NCBI RefSeq assembly: GCF_028712165.1
Contig: NZ_JAQTQR010000020.1
Coordinates: 1-39,501, forward strand
DNA: 39,501 bases
From: Sulfuricurvum sp.
Lineage (GTDB): Bacteria; Campylobacterota; Campylobacteria; Campylobacterales; Sulfurimonadaceae
Direction of reading: 5' to 3'
Shown: positions 15,906 through 23,672 of the stretch, one piece after another
How positions within the stretch are numbered: the first letter of the stretch is position 1
How the letters are laid out: each line of letters opens with the position of its first letter
The notes under the pieces: model-generated
Told to the model about the DNA's origin: nothing
The model's input: the letters and a program-made list of their open reading frames with translations, nothing else
Databases searched by the model: none
Translations under genes and position numbers: made by a program

Positions 15906-16707
15906 GGATTAGTCCAGTATGAATAGCGGCCATTTCAATCCATTTCGGTTTGATAGAATTATATTTGATCGCAGTTGGATTGTTTTCTTCATACCAACAA
16001 TAGAGACTGAAAAGTGAAAAAAGCAGTTTGTTAGTTTCACGATAATTACCTCTGGTTAGATTGGCAATTAACTTCATGTTTTTGTCGTTAAACATATTCG
16101 CAACGTCAAAACAATTGGATTTTAGAAGTTTTTTCTGAACATAAATTTTTAGTTCTTCAGACGTTGCATTTTGTAGTTCGATACTTTCCCATATACGCGT
16201 TTGAAAATGCTCTTTTGCTATGATATCTTCTTTATCCGTTTTATGTAAAGTAATTACAAATTTGATGGCTCTTGCATCTGAGATAAGTCGAATTTTTTCC
16301 ATTAATGATGGAGTATAAAGTTGTGCTTCATCAAGTAAAACGATAGGAACATCACTTAAAGAAAGGGCATCGGCTATTTCTAAAAAGCGATTTAATGTCA
16401 TTACTTCTCGAGGTGCATGACCAAAAATATTTTGTGCCAATACACGGAGAAAGTCATCCTCATCAACAATCGGAGTGGATATCATTAGTACTTTTTGATG
16501 TTTTGACAAATCATGATGTAGTTTGTGCAATAGCATACTTTTGCCGGTGCCTGGTCTGCCATAGAGCAAAATCATTTTTAATGGCTTTTGTACCGAATTT
16601 TTGAGCGATTGATACATGTGGGAAACACTGTCGATCTGTACGTAGTCACGAGGATTGACTACGTCTAAAAACAGATCGCGAGGTTTTGAGAAAAGAGAAT
16701 TCTCCAT
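15898..16707 (-). CDS. MshM/ExeA-like AAA ATPase (CtsP-like)
   Basis: A 269-residue cytoplasmic ATPase with Walker A YGRPGTGKSM (GxxGxGKS, 50-57), Walker B VPIVLLDEAQL (about 115-125) and sensor-like FVITLHKTD. C-terminal residues form the helical lid. ExeA/MshM proteins assist secretin or pilus assembly; in C. jejuni CtsP is an ATP-binding membrane-associated competence protein that interacts with CtsX. It lies 3 bases from the secretin gene and overlaps the TPR membrane protein, supporting a common transcript. Confidence 0.88.
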   Translation of the reverse strand: MENSLFSKPRDLFLDVVNPRDYVQIDSVSHMYQSLKNSVQKPLKMILLYGRPGTGKSMLLHKLHHDLSKHQKVLMISTPIVDEDDFLRVLAQNIFGHAPREVMTLNRFLEIADALSLSDVPIVLLDEAQLYTPSLMEKIRLISDARAIKFVITLHKTDKEDIIAKEHFQTRIWESIELQNATSEELKIYVQKKLLKSNCFDVANMFNDKNMKLIANLTRGNYRETNKLLFSLFSLYCWYEENNPTAIKYNSIKPKWIEMAAIHTGLIHA

Positions 16708-16710
16708 TCG

Positions 16711-18489
16711 TTACTTTTTATCCTCTTGAGAGGCTTTTTCGGTTTCATTGTCCATTGCTTTATTAACTCGTGAATAGCCTAGGTCTGAAAGACTTAATTT
16801 GTCATTCTCTTTTTTGACGATATGAGGTTCGATGATAATGACAAGTTCTTCTACTTTTTCAGTCATACCATCTTGTTTAAAGAGATAGCCTAAGAAAGGT
16901 ATATCTCCAAGCAATGGTAGTTTAGTAGAAGTGTTCGATGACTTACGATTGATCAAACCACCTAGAACGATACGATTTCCGTCTTTTACCGTAACAACGG
17001 TAGAAATTTGCCGACGGCTTAAGTCAGGTGGCATTGTACGAGTAGAGTTGTCTGCTGAAATGGTACTGGCTGTTTCAGAAACGGAAGGATTAATACGAAG
17101 GGTAATCGTACCATCATTTGAAATTTCAGGTGTAATATCGAGCAAAACACCGGAGAAAACAGAACTTACGATTTCAGTTTGTGCTTGCGTTCCTGTAGTG
17201 CCACCCGCTAATGTTGAAGTATTAATTGTTTTATAAAAAAGCTCAGTCCCAGCAGTAATTAGTGCCGGCTGATTATTAAGCGTTAAAATTTTAGGATTTG
17301 AGATAGCGTATACATCCCCCTGCGATTTCAAAAACATAATCAGATTATTGATACTGATACTATTGCTGAGGTTAAAGAGTTTAGATGTTGTTGCAACTGC
17401 TGCTCTAGCACCGGCAACATCTAGCATTCCGTACGTTGGTAGCATCATACCTGTAGTAGCATCGGTAGTTCCACCATTTTGACCTAATACTTGTATTTGG
17501 TCACCAGTCGTGGCTTTCGTAATTTTACTGTCAGTGAATGTGTCTACATTTTGAAAATTGATTCTATTATATCCGACATTGAAATTTTGCAAATTATAAA
17601 TTTGTGACCAATCGATACCTGTTGTTGAACCATCATTAAATACAACACTATACATCTTAACATCAATCAATACTTGAGTCTGCATTCTCTTTTGCAAATC
17701 ATCAATGTATGCATCTAAGCGTTGAATCTGTTTACCTGTTCCGGTAACAGTGACTAAACCCGCACTTCTATTAATGTATATATTGTGTATAGCATCTTCT
17801 TTTTCAGATGAATCAGTATCTTTTGTTTCAGCTGTTAGTTCAGGTTTTCTTTGTCTATAGTCATCTTCTGGACGACTAAGAACATTTGTTATTTCTTGTT
17901 TCAAATCATCCCAAAATTTTACTTCATCAACAGTAGATATATTGGTTCCTGATTCTGATGAAGCACCATTAGCTTTCATATTTGAACTAGTTCCAGTTGA
18001 ACCTGTTGTACCGGTTGTACCTGTTGTACCTGTTGTACCTGTTGTACCTGTTGCACCTGCGGCTGTACCAGAGTTAGAACTTAATCGAATATTAGTGCTT
18101 CCCGTTCCTTTACGGCCACTTGCAATATAATCAATATTGTAGGTTTTTGTTGTCAGATAAGAGATTTTAAGGACATTGTTTTGCAATGTATACTGAAGAT
18201 TATTTTCTTTAATAATTAAGTCTAATACTTCATTGATGGTCAAGTTCTTCAAGAAGGTTTTATTCATAGGTTTTTTTAGAATACCCTCTGCTTGCTCATC
18301 TGTAACAATAAGACTCATTCCACACTCATCGCTCAGCTGGTCAATAAATTCTCCTACAGTTGTCCCTTTCACTGAAGAGATATTGAAAAGCTCATACGTA
18401 CAATCTGCCTGCAGTGTAGGTGTGAGAAGGGCAGCCGTGGCAACGGATAACATAAACGCTCGCGCATGGTGTTTAATTACTGATGTCAT
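16711..18489 (-). CDS. Secretin, PilQ/MshL/CtsD-like
   Basis: A 592-residue outer-membrane channel. Signal peptide to about residue 28; STN-type domain (about 30-110) with VKGTTVGEFIDQLSDE; a Gly/Thr/Ser linker with a Thr-Thr-Gly minisatellite (146-163); a secretin N domain including NIYINRSAGLVTVTG; and the C-terminal secretin domain with the hallmark IVLGGLINRK...PLLGDIPFLGYLF. AGGAAAG precedes the start. It forms the pore for pilus or DNA passage. C. jejuni ctsD is the corresponding gene. The DxxC after the signal (QADC) might be a lipobox-like site but lacks the usual small residues before the Cys. Confidence 0.95.
   Translation of the reverse strand: MTSVIKHHARAFMLSVATAALLTPTLQADCTYELFNISSVKGTTVGEFIDQLSDECGMSLIVTDEQAEGILKKPMNKTFLKNLTINEVLDLIIKENNLQYTLQNNVLKISYLTTKTYNIDYIASGRKGTGSTNIRLSSNSGTAAGATGTTGTTGTTGTTGTTGSTGTSSNMKANGASSESGTNISTVDEVKFWDDLKQEITNVLSRPEDDYRQRKPELTAETKDTDSSEKEDAIHNIYINRSAGLVTVTGTGKQIQRLDAYIDDLQKRMQTQVLIDVKMYSVVFNDGSTTGIDWSQIYNLQNFNVGYNRINFQNVDTFTDSKITKATTGDQIQVLGQNGGTTDATTGMMLPTYGMLDVAGARAAVATTSKLFNLSNSISINNLIMFLKSQGDVYAISNPKILTLNNQPALITAGTELFYKTINTSTLAGGTTGTQAQTEIVSSVFSGVLLDITPEISNDGTITLRINPSVSETASTISADNSTRTMPPDLSRRQISTVVTVKDGNRIVLGGLINRKSSNTSTKLPLLGDIPFLGYLFKQDGMTEKVEELVIIIEPHIVKKENDKLSLSDLGYSRVNKAMDNETEKASQEDKK
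18001..18054 (-). repeat. 9-bp tandem repeat inside the secretin gene
   Basis: Six adjacent 9-base units of ACCTGTTGT (plus strand), with single changes in the second and the last. They encode repeated Thr-Thr-Gly (residues about 146-163). Because the unit is a multiple of three, unit gain or loss changes linker length without breaking the frame. Confidence 0.9.
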
Positions 18490-18498
18490 GATACTTTC

Positions 18499-19005
18499 CT
18501 ATTTCGTGATGATTTTAATATTATTATTTTGTTTTGTTAAAAACAAAATAAGCTTTTGGTCTTTTTTGTCTGTTAATAAGGCAGAATTTGCCTTAATTTC
18601 TAGGAGTGTGTAATTCCGGATTGGGTCACCTGCTTTGTACCATTTTCCGCTGATTAAGACCGATTTGTTTATAATAGCTTGAAGTCGCAAAGGTTCTTCA
18701 ATAACTTTTGGCGGAGTTAAAAGCCCCAGACCACCTAATTTAGGCGGAGCAAGAAGCTTAGACCCACCAATCGTATTAGCAAGAGGCTTTTTCATTTTCA
18801 TCGGATCACGTAATGAGTTGATGAAACTATCAGGGATACCGACACGTGCTGGAAGGATTGCCTGAATTTGTTCATCAACCCAAGCTAACTCTTTGTCTCC
18901 TTGAGGCTGCATTGTAGCAACAGAATCAGTTGGATTAACAACAGGTACTGTTGAAGCCATGAGTGATGTAAAGCTTATGAGTCCTAAGAGTAGATATTTT
19001 TTCAT
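18499..19005 (-). CDS. PilP/CtsR-like secreted protein of the competence operon
   Basis: A 168-residue protein with a signal peptide (MKKYLLLGLISFTSLMA), a Pro/Leu-rich middle and a C-terminal beta-rich segment. PPKVIEEPLRLQAIINKSVLISGKWYKAGD-like residues recall the small beta domain of PilP/MshK/GspC homology regions that contact the secretin. It occupies the place of ctsR, immediately before the secretin, ten bases away. The frame is open from 19023, but ATG 19003-19005 overlaps the preceding stop as ATGA and gives a clean signal peptide. Function is inferred mostly from position. Confidence 0.7.
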   Translation of the reverse strand: MKKYLLLGLISFTSLMASTVPVVNPTDSVATMQPQGDKELAWVDEQIQAILPARVGIPDSFINSLRDPMKMKKPLANTIGGSKLLAPPKLGGLGLLTPPKVIEEPLRLQAIINKSVLISGKWYKAGDPIRNYTLLEIKANSALLTDKKDQKLILFLTKQNNNIKIITK

Positions 19006-19637
19006 TGTCTTACAATCCCCCATACTGAGATATTGAGATCCCCTTGAAGTTTTTCATTAGCAGTTATATTAAAATCATGAAGATCAACGACCAATTGACT
19101 TTGTTCAAGTGCATTTATAAACTTGAGAGTATTTTTATATGGACCCTCTGAAGAGATACTTATATCTAAAACATGCCCGAATGAACTGTTGTCTGTTTGA
19201 AGTGTATTTCCAAATTGGGCCAATTTTATGTTATAAGCTCGTGCATATCGTGATATTGAATCAAGATAAGAACCCCAAACTTTTTTATCATAATATAAAG
19301 AAGAAATCTGTTCCAATTGTTCTTTAATATATGCATTGTACTGAACATAAAGAGTATGTTGACGCTCTATTTCTACGGTTTCTTGTTCTAATTGAGTGAT
19401 ACGCTCTGGTGGATTTGCTGCCAAATACTGTTTGTCAACGTTAAGGTCGCTTTCAACTTTTTGCGCTTTTTCATGAGAAACTTTGAAACTTGCTTCTGAA
19501 CTCTCCCAAAAAAGAAGATAAGAGAAAGCAAACAAAGCAGCAAATATCATGACATATAACATCATTTTGTCACGATCACTTTTTTGCCCTAGAGACTGAT
19601 CTAACGAGTAAAGGTAGTCTTCGATCTGTAATTTCAT
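19002..19637 (-). CDS. PilO/MshJ-like inner-membrane protein
   Basis: A 211-residue bitopic protein: short cytoplasmic N-terminus, membrane helix about residues 26-44 (LYVMIFAALFAFSYLLFWES), a coiled coil (about 50-105, with KVESDLNVDKQYLAANPPER) and a C-terminal ferredoxin-like domain containing the SSEGPYKNTLKFINALEQSQ stretch typical of PilO proteins. With the PilM-PilN fusion it should form the periplasmic alignment complex joining the inner-membrane motor to the secretin. Starts overlap by four bases with the upstream gene. Confidence 0.85.
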   Translation of the reverse strand: MKLQIEDYLYSLDQSLGQKSDRDKMMLYVMIFAALFAFSYLLFWESSEASFKVSHEKAQKVESDLNVDKQYLAANPPERITQLEQETVEIERQHTLYVQYNAYIKEQLEQISSLYYDKKVWGSYLDSISRYARAYNIKLAQFGNTLQTDNSSFGHVLDISISSEGPYKNTLKFINALEQSQLVVDLHDFNITANEKLQGDLNISVWGIVRQ

Positions 19638-21169
19638 TTGATTACCGCCTTTAATTCACTTAAATATGATTTTTCTTCTTCATTGTAAGAAATGAGTTCA
19701 AGATTGAAATCATATTTATCGCGCTTAATGTCTGTTAAATGTTTTAGCAGAGCTGTAATATCTTGTGTATTTGAAGATGTCAATCCAAACGTAAATGTTT
19801 TGCTATTATTATTTTCTTCATATGACACATTTTTTAGTTGAACACGATATTGGTTAAAACTTCTTGTGAAATCCGACATTATCTTGGATTTCATTGGATA
19901 GTTAACTTTTTTCTCATGAACCTGAACTAGAGTGTCTTGTTTTTGCTTGTATGCGTTTCTCTGTTCATCTAAAAGGGCTTGTGCCGCATTTTTATTTGCT
20001 ATCTTAAGATTAATAATTGCTTCTCGTTCCGTTTTATCTTTATGAACCGTTTCATATTCTTTTGTTAATACAGCATGGTGAAACTCTTCAGCATATGAAA
20101 GACCCCAATAAACTCCTGGATAAAGAAGTGCAGCAGCTAACGAGGCAGCGATGACCAGAATAAGTCTTCCACTATCGCGTTTTGCAAAGGGAGGTGGCCG
20201 ATGGTATATTGTAAAATTACAATCATATCGCTCATCTGACTCTAATCGGCCATACAAGTGCATTAGCTGATGAATTTGATCTACTTTAACACCATTTGTA
20301 TTAAATCCATAATTAAAATCAAAAGGGGTTGTTTTTAAACCTAAATAGGTTTGCGCATATTCATCTAAGCCTGTAACACTGCCTGCACCTGTACCAATAA
20401 AAATTTCATCAAATTTTTTGATTTCGTAGGCTCTTTTTGCATAGGTCATAACATCACTGATATGGAGGAAAATTTCTCCAAATAGCTTTATAAAGTTTTT
20501 TTGATAATCAGGGCTCGATGTATTCAAACCTTCATTAGCTATAATTCTTTCAAATGAATTGAGATCAATTTGTTCACCTAGAAGTTCACAAAATCGTTCA
20601 TGCATTTGTTTCAGGGAAAATTTTAATGATTTAGCATAAACAAATTCTTGTTCATTATAAATACAAAAGAAGGCATCATTTTCTTGAAAATAGATAAAGC
20701 AGTGAACATCCGATGAATCAATAATCTCTTTAACATAAAGAGACTTTATAAGTAATGGTACAGGAACGATTTGATCAATATACTTAATTGAATTGACAAC
20801 TTGAGTATAGTCTTGCTCTAATGTCAGTGGATCTACAACAAATACATGAAAAAAACGATCGCCTTCACTGCTGCGATGAATAGCTTCAATATATTTTATA
20901 TGATATTCCACCGCCATATCAAGTGCAAGCTCTTCGTACACTTTATTTTCTAAAGCATCATATATATCGTCGTCCGGAATATTTTTACTTATTCCAATAA
21001 GGGTTGTAATAAATCCTTTTGTATTTAAAAAAGAAACAGCATATTGTTCTTTTTTAAACGAAGGAGAAGTGGTTTCAGAGATCGTATCATATGTACTGCT
21101 AAAGTAATCCCCTCTATAAGGGTTGGCTGATACGATGGTTGAATAGGTTTGTTGTTTGCTTTTACTCAT
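19634..21169 (-). CDS. PilM-PilN (GspL-like) fusion, first large gene of the competence operon
   Basis: A 511-residue protein with a long cytoplasmic N-terminal domain (about 1-330), one membrane helix (about 334-356), a periplasmic coiled coil (about 360-425) and a C-terminal ferredoxin-like PilN domain. The N-terminal part carries actin-like PilM/GspL features such as IFIGTGAGSVTGLDEYAQ near the second phosphate-loop region. GspL and MshI have a similar layout. It probably recruits the ATPase and binds the PilO-like partner. AGGATAGAGG precedes the ATG. A 20-codon reading frame ends inside its start. Confidence 0.78.
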   Translation of the reverse strand: MSKSKQQTYSTIVSANPYRGDYFSSTYDTISETTSPSFKKEQYAVSFLNTKGFITTLIGISKNIPDDDIYDALENKVYEELALDMAVEYHIKYIEAIHRSSEGDRFFHVFVVDPLTLEQDYTQVVNSIKYIDQIVPVPLLIKSLYVKEIIDSSDVHCFIYFQENDAFFCIYNEQEFVYAKSLKFSLKQMHERFCELLGEQIDLNSFERIIANEGLNTSSPDYQKNFIKLFGEIFLHISDVMTYAKRAYEIKKFDEIFIGTGAGSVTGLDEYAQTYLGLKTTPFDFNYGFNTNGVKVDQIHQLMHLYGRLESDERYDCNFTIYHRPPPFAKRDSGRLILVIAASLAAALLYPGVYWGLSYAEEFHHAVLTKEYETVHKDKTEREAIINLKIANKNAAQALLDEQRNAYKQKQDTLVQVHEKKVNYPMKSKIMSDFTRSFNQYRVQLKNVSYEENNNSKTFTFGLTSSNTQDITALLKHLTDIKRDKYDFNLELISYNEEEKSYLSELKAVIK

Positions 21170-21224
21170 CCTCTATCCTATTTAAAATGTGCGAGAACTC
21201 TTCCGCCAAAGCGGCTTTGTCCAT
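21162..21224 (-). CDS. Possible 20-residue leader peptide before the competence operon
   Basis: ATG at 21222-21224 opens MDKAALAEEFSHILNRIEDE and stops at 21162-21164, eight bases into the PilM-PilN gene. An in-frame TAG lies three codons upstream, so the frame is no longer than this. The residues form a plausible amphipathic helix. No Shine-Dalgarno is visible. It could be a coupling leader or chance. Confidence 0.3.
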   Translation of the reverse strand: MDKAALAEEFSHILNRIEDE

Positions 21225-21363
21225 AAAACGCTATTCGATTAACTTTTACTCTTTGATAACCTTAAAATCGGCAGTTACAAAAAAAACTGTAGCGAATGAA
21301 GTTTTTTTGAGTTTTCAATCGCCGATAAAAAGATGATGCCCTTACTTGTTTTCTTGTATATTC

Positions 21364-21377
21364 CCCCGTATACGGGG
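21364..21377. promoter_or_regulatory. 14-bp palindrome CCCCGTATACGGGG
   Basis: A perfect palindrome, GC-rich arms around GTATAC, in otherwise AT-rich intergenic DNA. It lies about 195 bases upstream of the PilM-PilN start. It is a candidate operator for a dimeric regulator of the competence operon; no regulator is identified. Confidence 0.4.
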
Positions 21378-21535
21378 AAATTGAAAATTCGTTACGTTTC
21401 GATTGTAGCGGAATCAAACTTAAACTGTTTTTTAAATCATCTTTACTTAGATAAAAATTATTGTTTATCGTTACATCATCGTACAATACTAGTATTTTTG
21501 TAGATATATTTTGAATAAGTTGGAAGTTATGAAAG

Positions 21536-21561
21536 TATCGGCAGAGATTTAAGTGCCGATA
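21536..21561 (-). terminator. Inverted repeat downstream of era
   Basis: TATCGGCA (21536-21543) and TGCCGATA (21554-21561) form an 8-bp stem with a 10-base loop, 24 bases past the era stop. The following minus-strand sequence is only weakly U-rich, so it is a possible terminator of the rplI-era transcript. Confidence 0.4.
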
Positions 21562-21585
21562 ATAAGGAGAGAAAAGAGGTTTTTC

Positions 21586-22464
21586 TTACCACTCGTATCC
21601 TAAATCACTTAAGAATTTTTTATCGGTAGTCCACCCTTTTTTAACGGAAACAAAAAGTTCTAAATAGACTGGTTTAGAGGCTAGACGCTCAATTTTTTCA
21701 CGTGCGTTTTTACCTATACGCTTAATAGCAGCTCCACCTTTGCCAATAATGATCCCTTTTTGGGAATCTTTTTCTACGATAATGGTGGCTCGAATGTGTT
21801 CTACGGGAGCATCTTCATCGATTTTATCGATAATGACATCGGATTCATATGGTATTTCATCACTGATGTTGTCAAAAATAGCTTCTCGAATGAACTCTTT
21901 ATAGATATCGCGCATCTTTTCGGTTGTCATATCTTCAGGATCATACAAATATGGGGATTCATCCAAATGTTTGACAATGGTATCTAAGAGGTCATTTTTA
22001 CCGACATTTTTCGTTACAGACATCGGAATAAGAGCGAGGAAATGTTCACTGAAACGGTTGTACTCCCCGATTTTTTTGAGGAGTTCCGCTTGGGAGATTT
22101 GATCGATTTTACTCAAAACAATAATATGTTTGCGTTTATCGGAATTAATTTCAAGAAATTTTTCATAATGAATGGTTTTATCGGATGCCGGAGCAAGATA
22201 AACAACAATATCACAATCACCGATCGCTTTCAATGCTTCTTCAAGCATGTATTGGTTGAGAAGTTTCTCAGCTTGATGCAATCCGGGAGTGTCAACAAAT
22301 ATAATTTGATCGTCTTTATGCATAACAATTGCATTGGAACGTCTTCGAGTTGCATTTGCTTTTTGGCTGACAAGGGCAATTTTCTCACCCAAAATCCAGT
22401 TCATCAGTGTGCTTTTCCCGGCATTGGGACGTCCAACTAGGGCAACAAAACCTGCTTTATTCAC
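21586..22464 (-). CDS. era: GTPase Era
   Basis: A 292-residue GTPase that helps mature 16S rRNA and assemble the 30S subunit. G1 GRPNAGKS (11-18), G3 DTPGLH, G4 region VLSKIDQ, and a C-terminal KH domain with [15 protein letters not shown] that binds rRNA near the anti-Shine-Dalgarno. The G4 element reads S-K-I-D rather than the usual N-K-x-D, a single-base type change. The start overlaps the rplI stop by eight bases, so translation is coupled. Confidence 0.97.
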   Translation of the reverse strand: MNKAGFVALVGRPNAGKSTLMNWILGEKIALVSQKANATRRRSNAIVMHKDDQIIFVDTPGLHQAEKLLNQYMLEEALKAIGDCDIVVYLAPASDKTIHYEKFLEINSDKRKHIIVLSKIDQISQAELLKKIGEYNRFSEHFLALIPMSVTKNVGKNDLLDTIVKHLDESPYLYDPEDMTTEKMRDIYKEFIREAIFDNISDEIPYESDVIIDKIDEDAPVEHIRATIIVEKDSQKGIIIGKGGAAIKRIGKNAREKIERLASKPVYLELFVSVKKGWTTDKKFLSDLGYEW

Positions 22465-22903
22465 CTTTGATCTCTAAGTGAAGAGTCGCATGTATTCCAT
22501 GCCCGAGTTTAAGGTCTAAATCATGCAATCCGGTTGTTTTGATTCCATGTTTTGCATCGAGTTCTTTTTTATCAATTTCGATATTATGTTGCGATTTAAG
22601 GGCATCGGAAATTTCTTCTTTGGTTACCGCACCAAAAAGATGTCCGGTATTGCCTAACTTTTTCGTAATTACCACTTTTATATCAGCAAGTTGGCTTTTT
22701 ATTCCTGTAAGTCGTTCGATTTCGGCAGCTTCGTTAGCTGCTTTTTTCTTTTGTTCCGACTCATATTTTTTTAATACTTCATGAGTAGCTGCAAGAGCTA
22801 ACCCTTTGCCGATCAAAAAGTTTTTACCGTAACCGTCCGCTACCTCTTTGATTTCGCCGGTCTTACCGACTCCTTTGACATCTTTTGTCAATAAAACTTT
22901 CAT
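22457..22903 (-). CDS. rplI: Ribosomal protein L9
   Basis: A 148-residue L9 of the large ribosomal subunit. The N-terminal RNA-binding domain opens [20 protein letters not shown] with [16 protein letters not shown], followed by the long central helix (about 40-75, [20 protein letters not shown]) and the C-terminal domain with [23 protein letters not shown] precedes the ATG. It precedes era on one transcript. Confidence 0.97.
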   Translation of the reverse strand: MKVLLTKDVKGVGKTGEIKEVADGYGKNFLIGKGLALAATHEVLKKYESEQKKKAANEAAEIERLTGIKSQLADIKVVITKKLGNTGHLFGAVTKEEISDALKSQHNIEIDKKELDAKHGIKTTGLHDLDLKLGHGIHATLHLEIKGE

Positions 22904-22915
22904 ATAATTCCTTTT

Positions 22916-23656
22916 TTATCCTCGGACAATTTGACCGCTATAAGAGACGATACCATGTGCAAGATTGGATACTTTAGTGTATCCCATGTCATGAAGAATA
23001 CGTTGGCAATGCGCACTTCGGCTTCCGACATGACAGTAAACGATAATGTGTTCGTTTTTATCCAATTTTGACTCTGTCAATGTTTGGAAGAAACTGCTGG
23101 TCGGTACAAGTACATCGGCACCTGCGATGCGTCCCATTTTCCATTCCATCCATTCTCGAACGTCTACTACTTTGAAATTGACCATTCCAAGTTCTCTGGC
23201 TTCGAAAAGTGATGTCAATTCATCACTGTCGATATCACTCTTCGTCAATAACATTTCACACTCTTCTTTGGTTAATCCGCGAGAATGTTGATGGGTAACT
23301 TCTTCAATTCCCATTTCCATGCGTTTGGCTGCCGCAAATTCAGGTGTGCAGAAAATCTGGCAGTGACATACACCTTCTTCAGGTATCTCTTTTTCAATTG
23401 CAGGGGTACAAGGACATAGTCTGTTATCAGAACTTTGGTATTTACCGTCGACTTCTTCTACCATATAACAAGGGCAAAATCGTTTGTTATACATCATTTT
23501 ATTTCGAGCAAGCCCAAGCTGAACACCCTCATTGATCTCTTCTTGCGGATTATAAGCCCAATTAAACTGATTGACTACTTTATCCGTAAATTTGATTGTT
23601 TTTTCGAGTTCAGCCTGAAATTCAGGTGAGTTCATGTCGATCTTAATAATACTCAT
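22916..23656 (-). CDS. Ferredoxin-thioredoxin-reductase-like/rhodanese fusion
   Basis: A 246-residue two-domain cytoplasmic protein. The N-terminal half has the cysteine layout of FTR catalytic (beta) chains: C61-P-C63, C81-P-C83 and C97-H-C99, which in that family ligate a 4Fe-4S cluster and form the redox disulfide. Spacings of the third pair are longer than in plant FTR. The C-terminal half (about 145-246) is a rhodanese domain with VVDVREW and the active-site loop YCHVGSRS (Cys 208). Likely role: sulfur transfer or disulfide reduction. AAGGAAT lies upstream. It precedes rplI by 12 bases. Confidence 0.88.
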   Translation of the reverse strand: MSIIKIDMNSPEFQAELEKTIKFTDKVVNQFNWAYNPQEEINEGVQLGLARNKMMYNKRFCPCYMVEEVDGKYQSSDNRLCPCTPAIEKEIPEEGVCHCQIFCTPEFAAAKRMEMGIEEVTHQHSRGLTKEECEMLLTKSDIDSDELTSLFEARELGMVNFKVVDVREWMEWKMGRIAGADVLVPTSSFFQTLTESKLDKNEHIIVYCHVGSRSAHCQRILHDMGYTKVSNLAHGIVSYSGQIVRG

Positions 23657-23672
23657 ACTTTATTCCTTGTAT

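Larger units (their letters stand above)
21225..21585. other. 361-base intergenic region between era and the competence operon
   Basis: The stretch holds no confident gene. An open frame of 74 codons (21262-21486, minus) starts with TTG and has no ribosome binding site. It contains a 14-bp perfect palindrome at 21364-21377, a run of eight A's at 21279-21286 in the direct path of the operon, and an 8-bp inverted repeat at 21536-21561 near the end of era. It should include the promoter and any operator of the PilM-PilN operon. Confidence 0.6.

Noticed and set aside
18001..18054. Short tandem repeat considered as a CRISPR array
   Set aside because: Units of 9 bases without spacers, fully inside a coding frame.
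21262..21486. 74-codon open frame on the minus strand upstream of the competence operon
   Set aside because: TTG start without Shine-Dalgarno and no family resemblance; more likely regulatory DNA.
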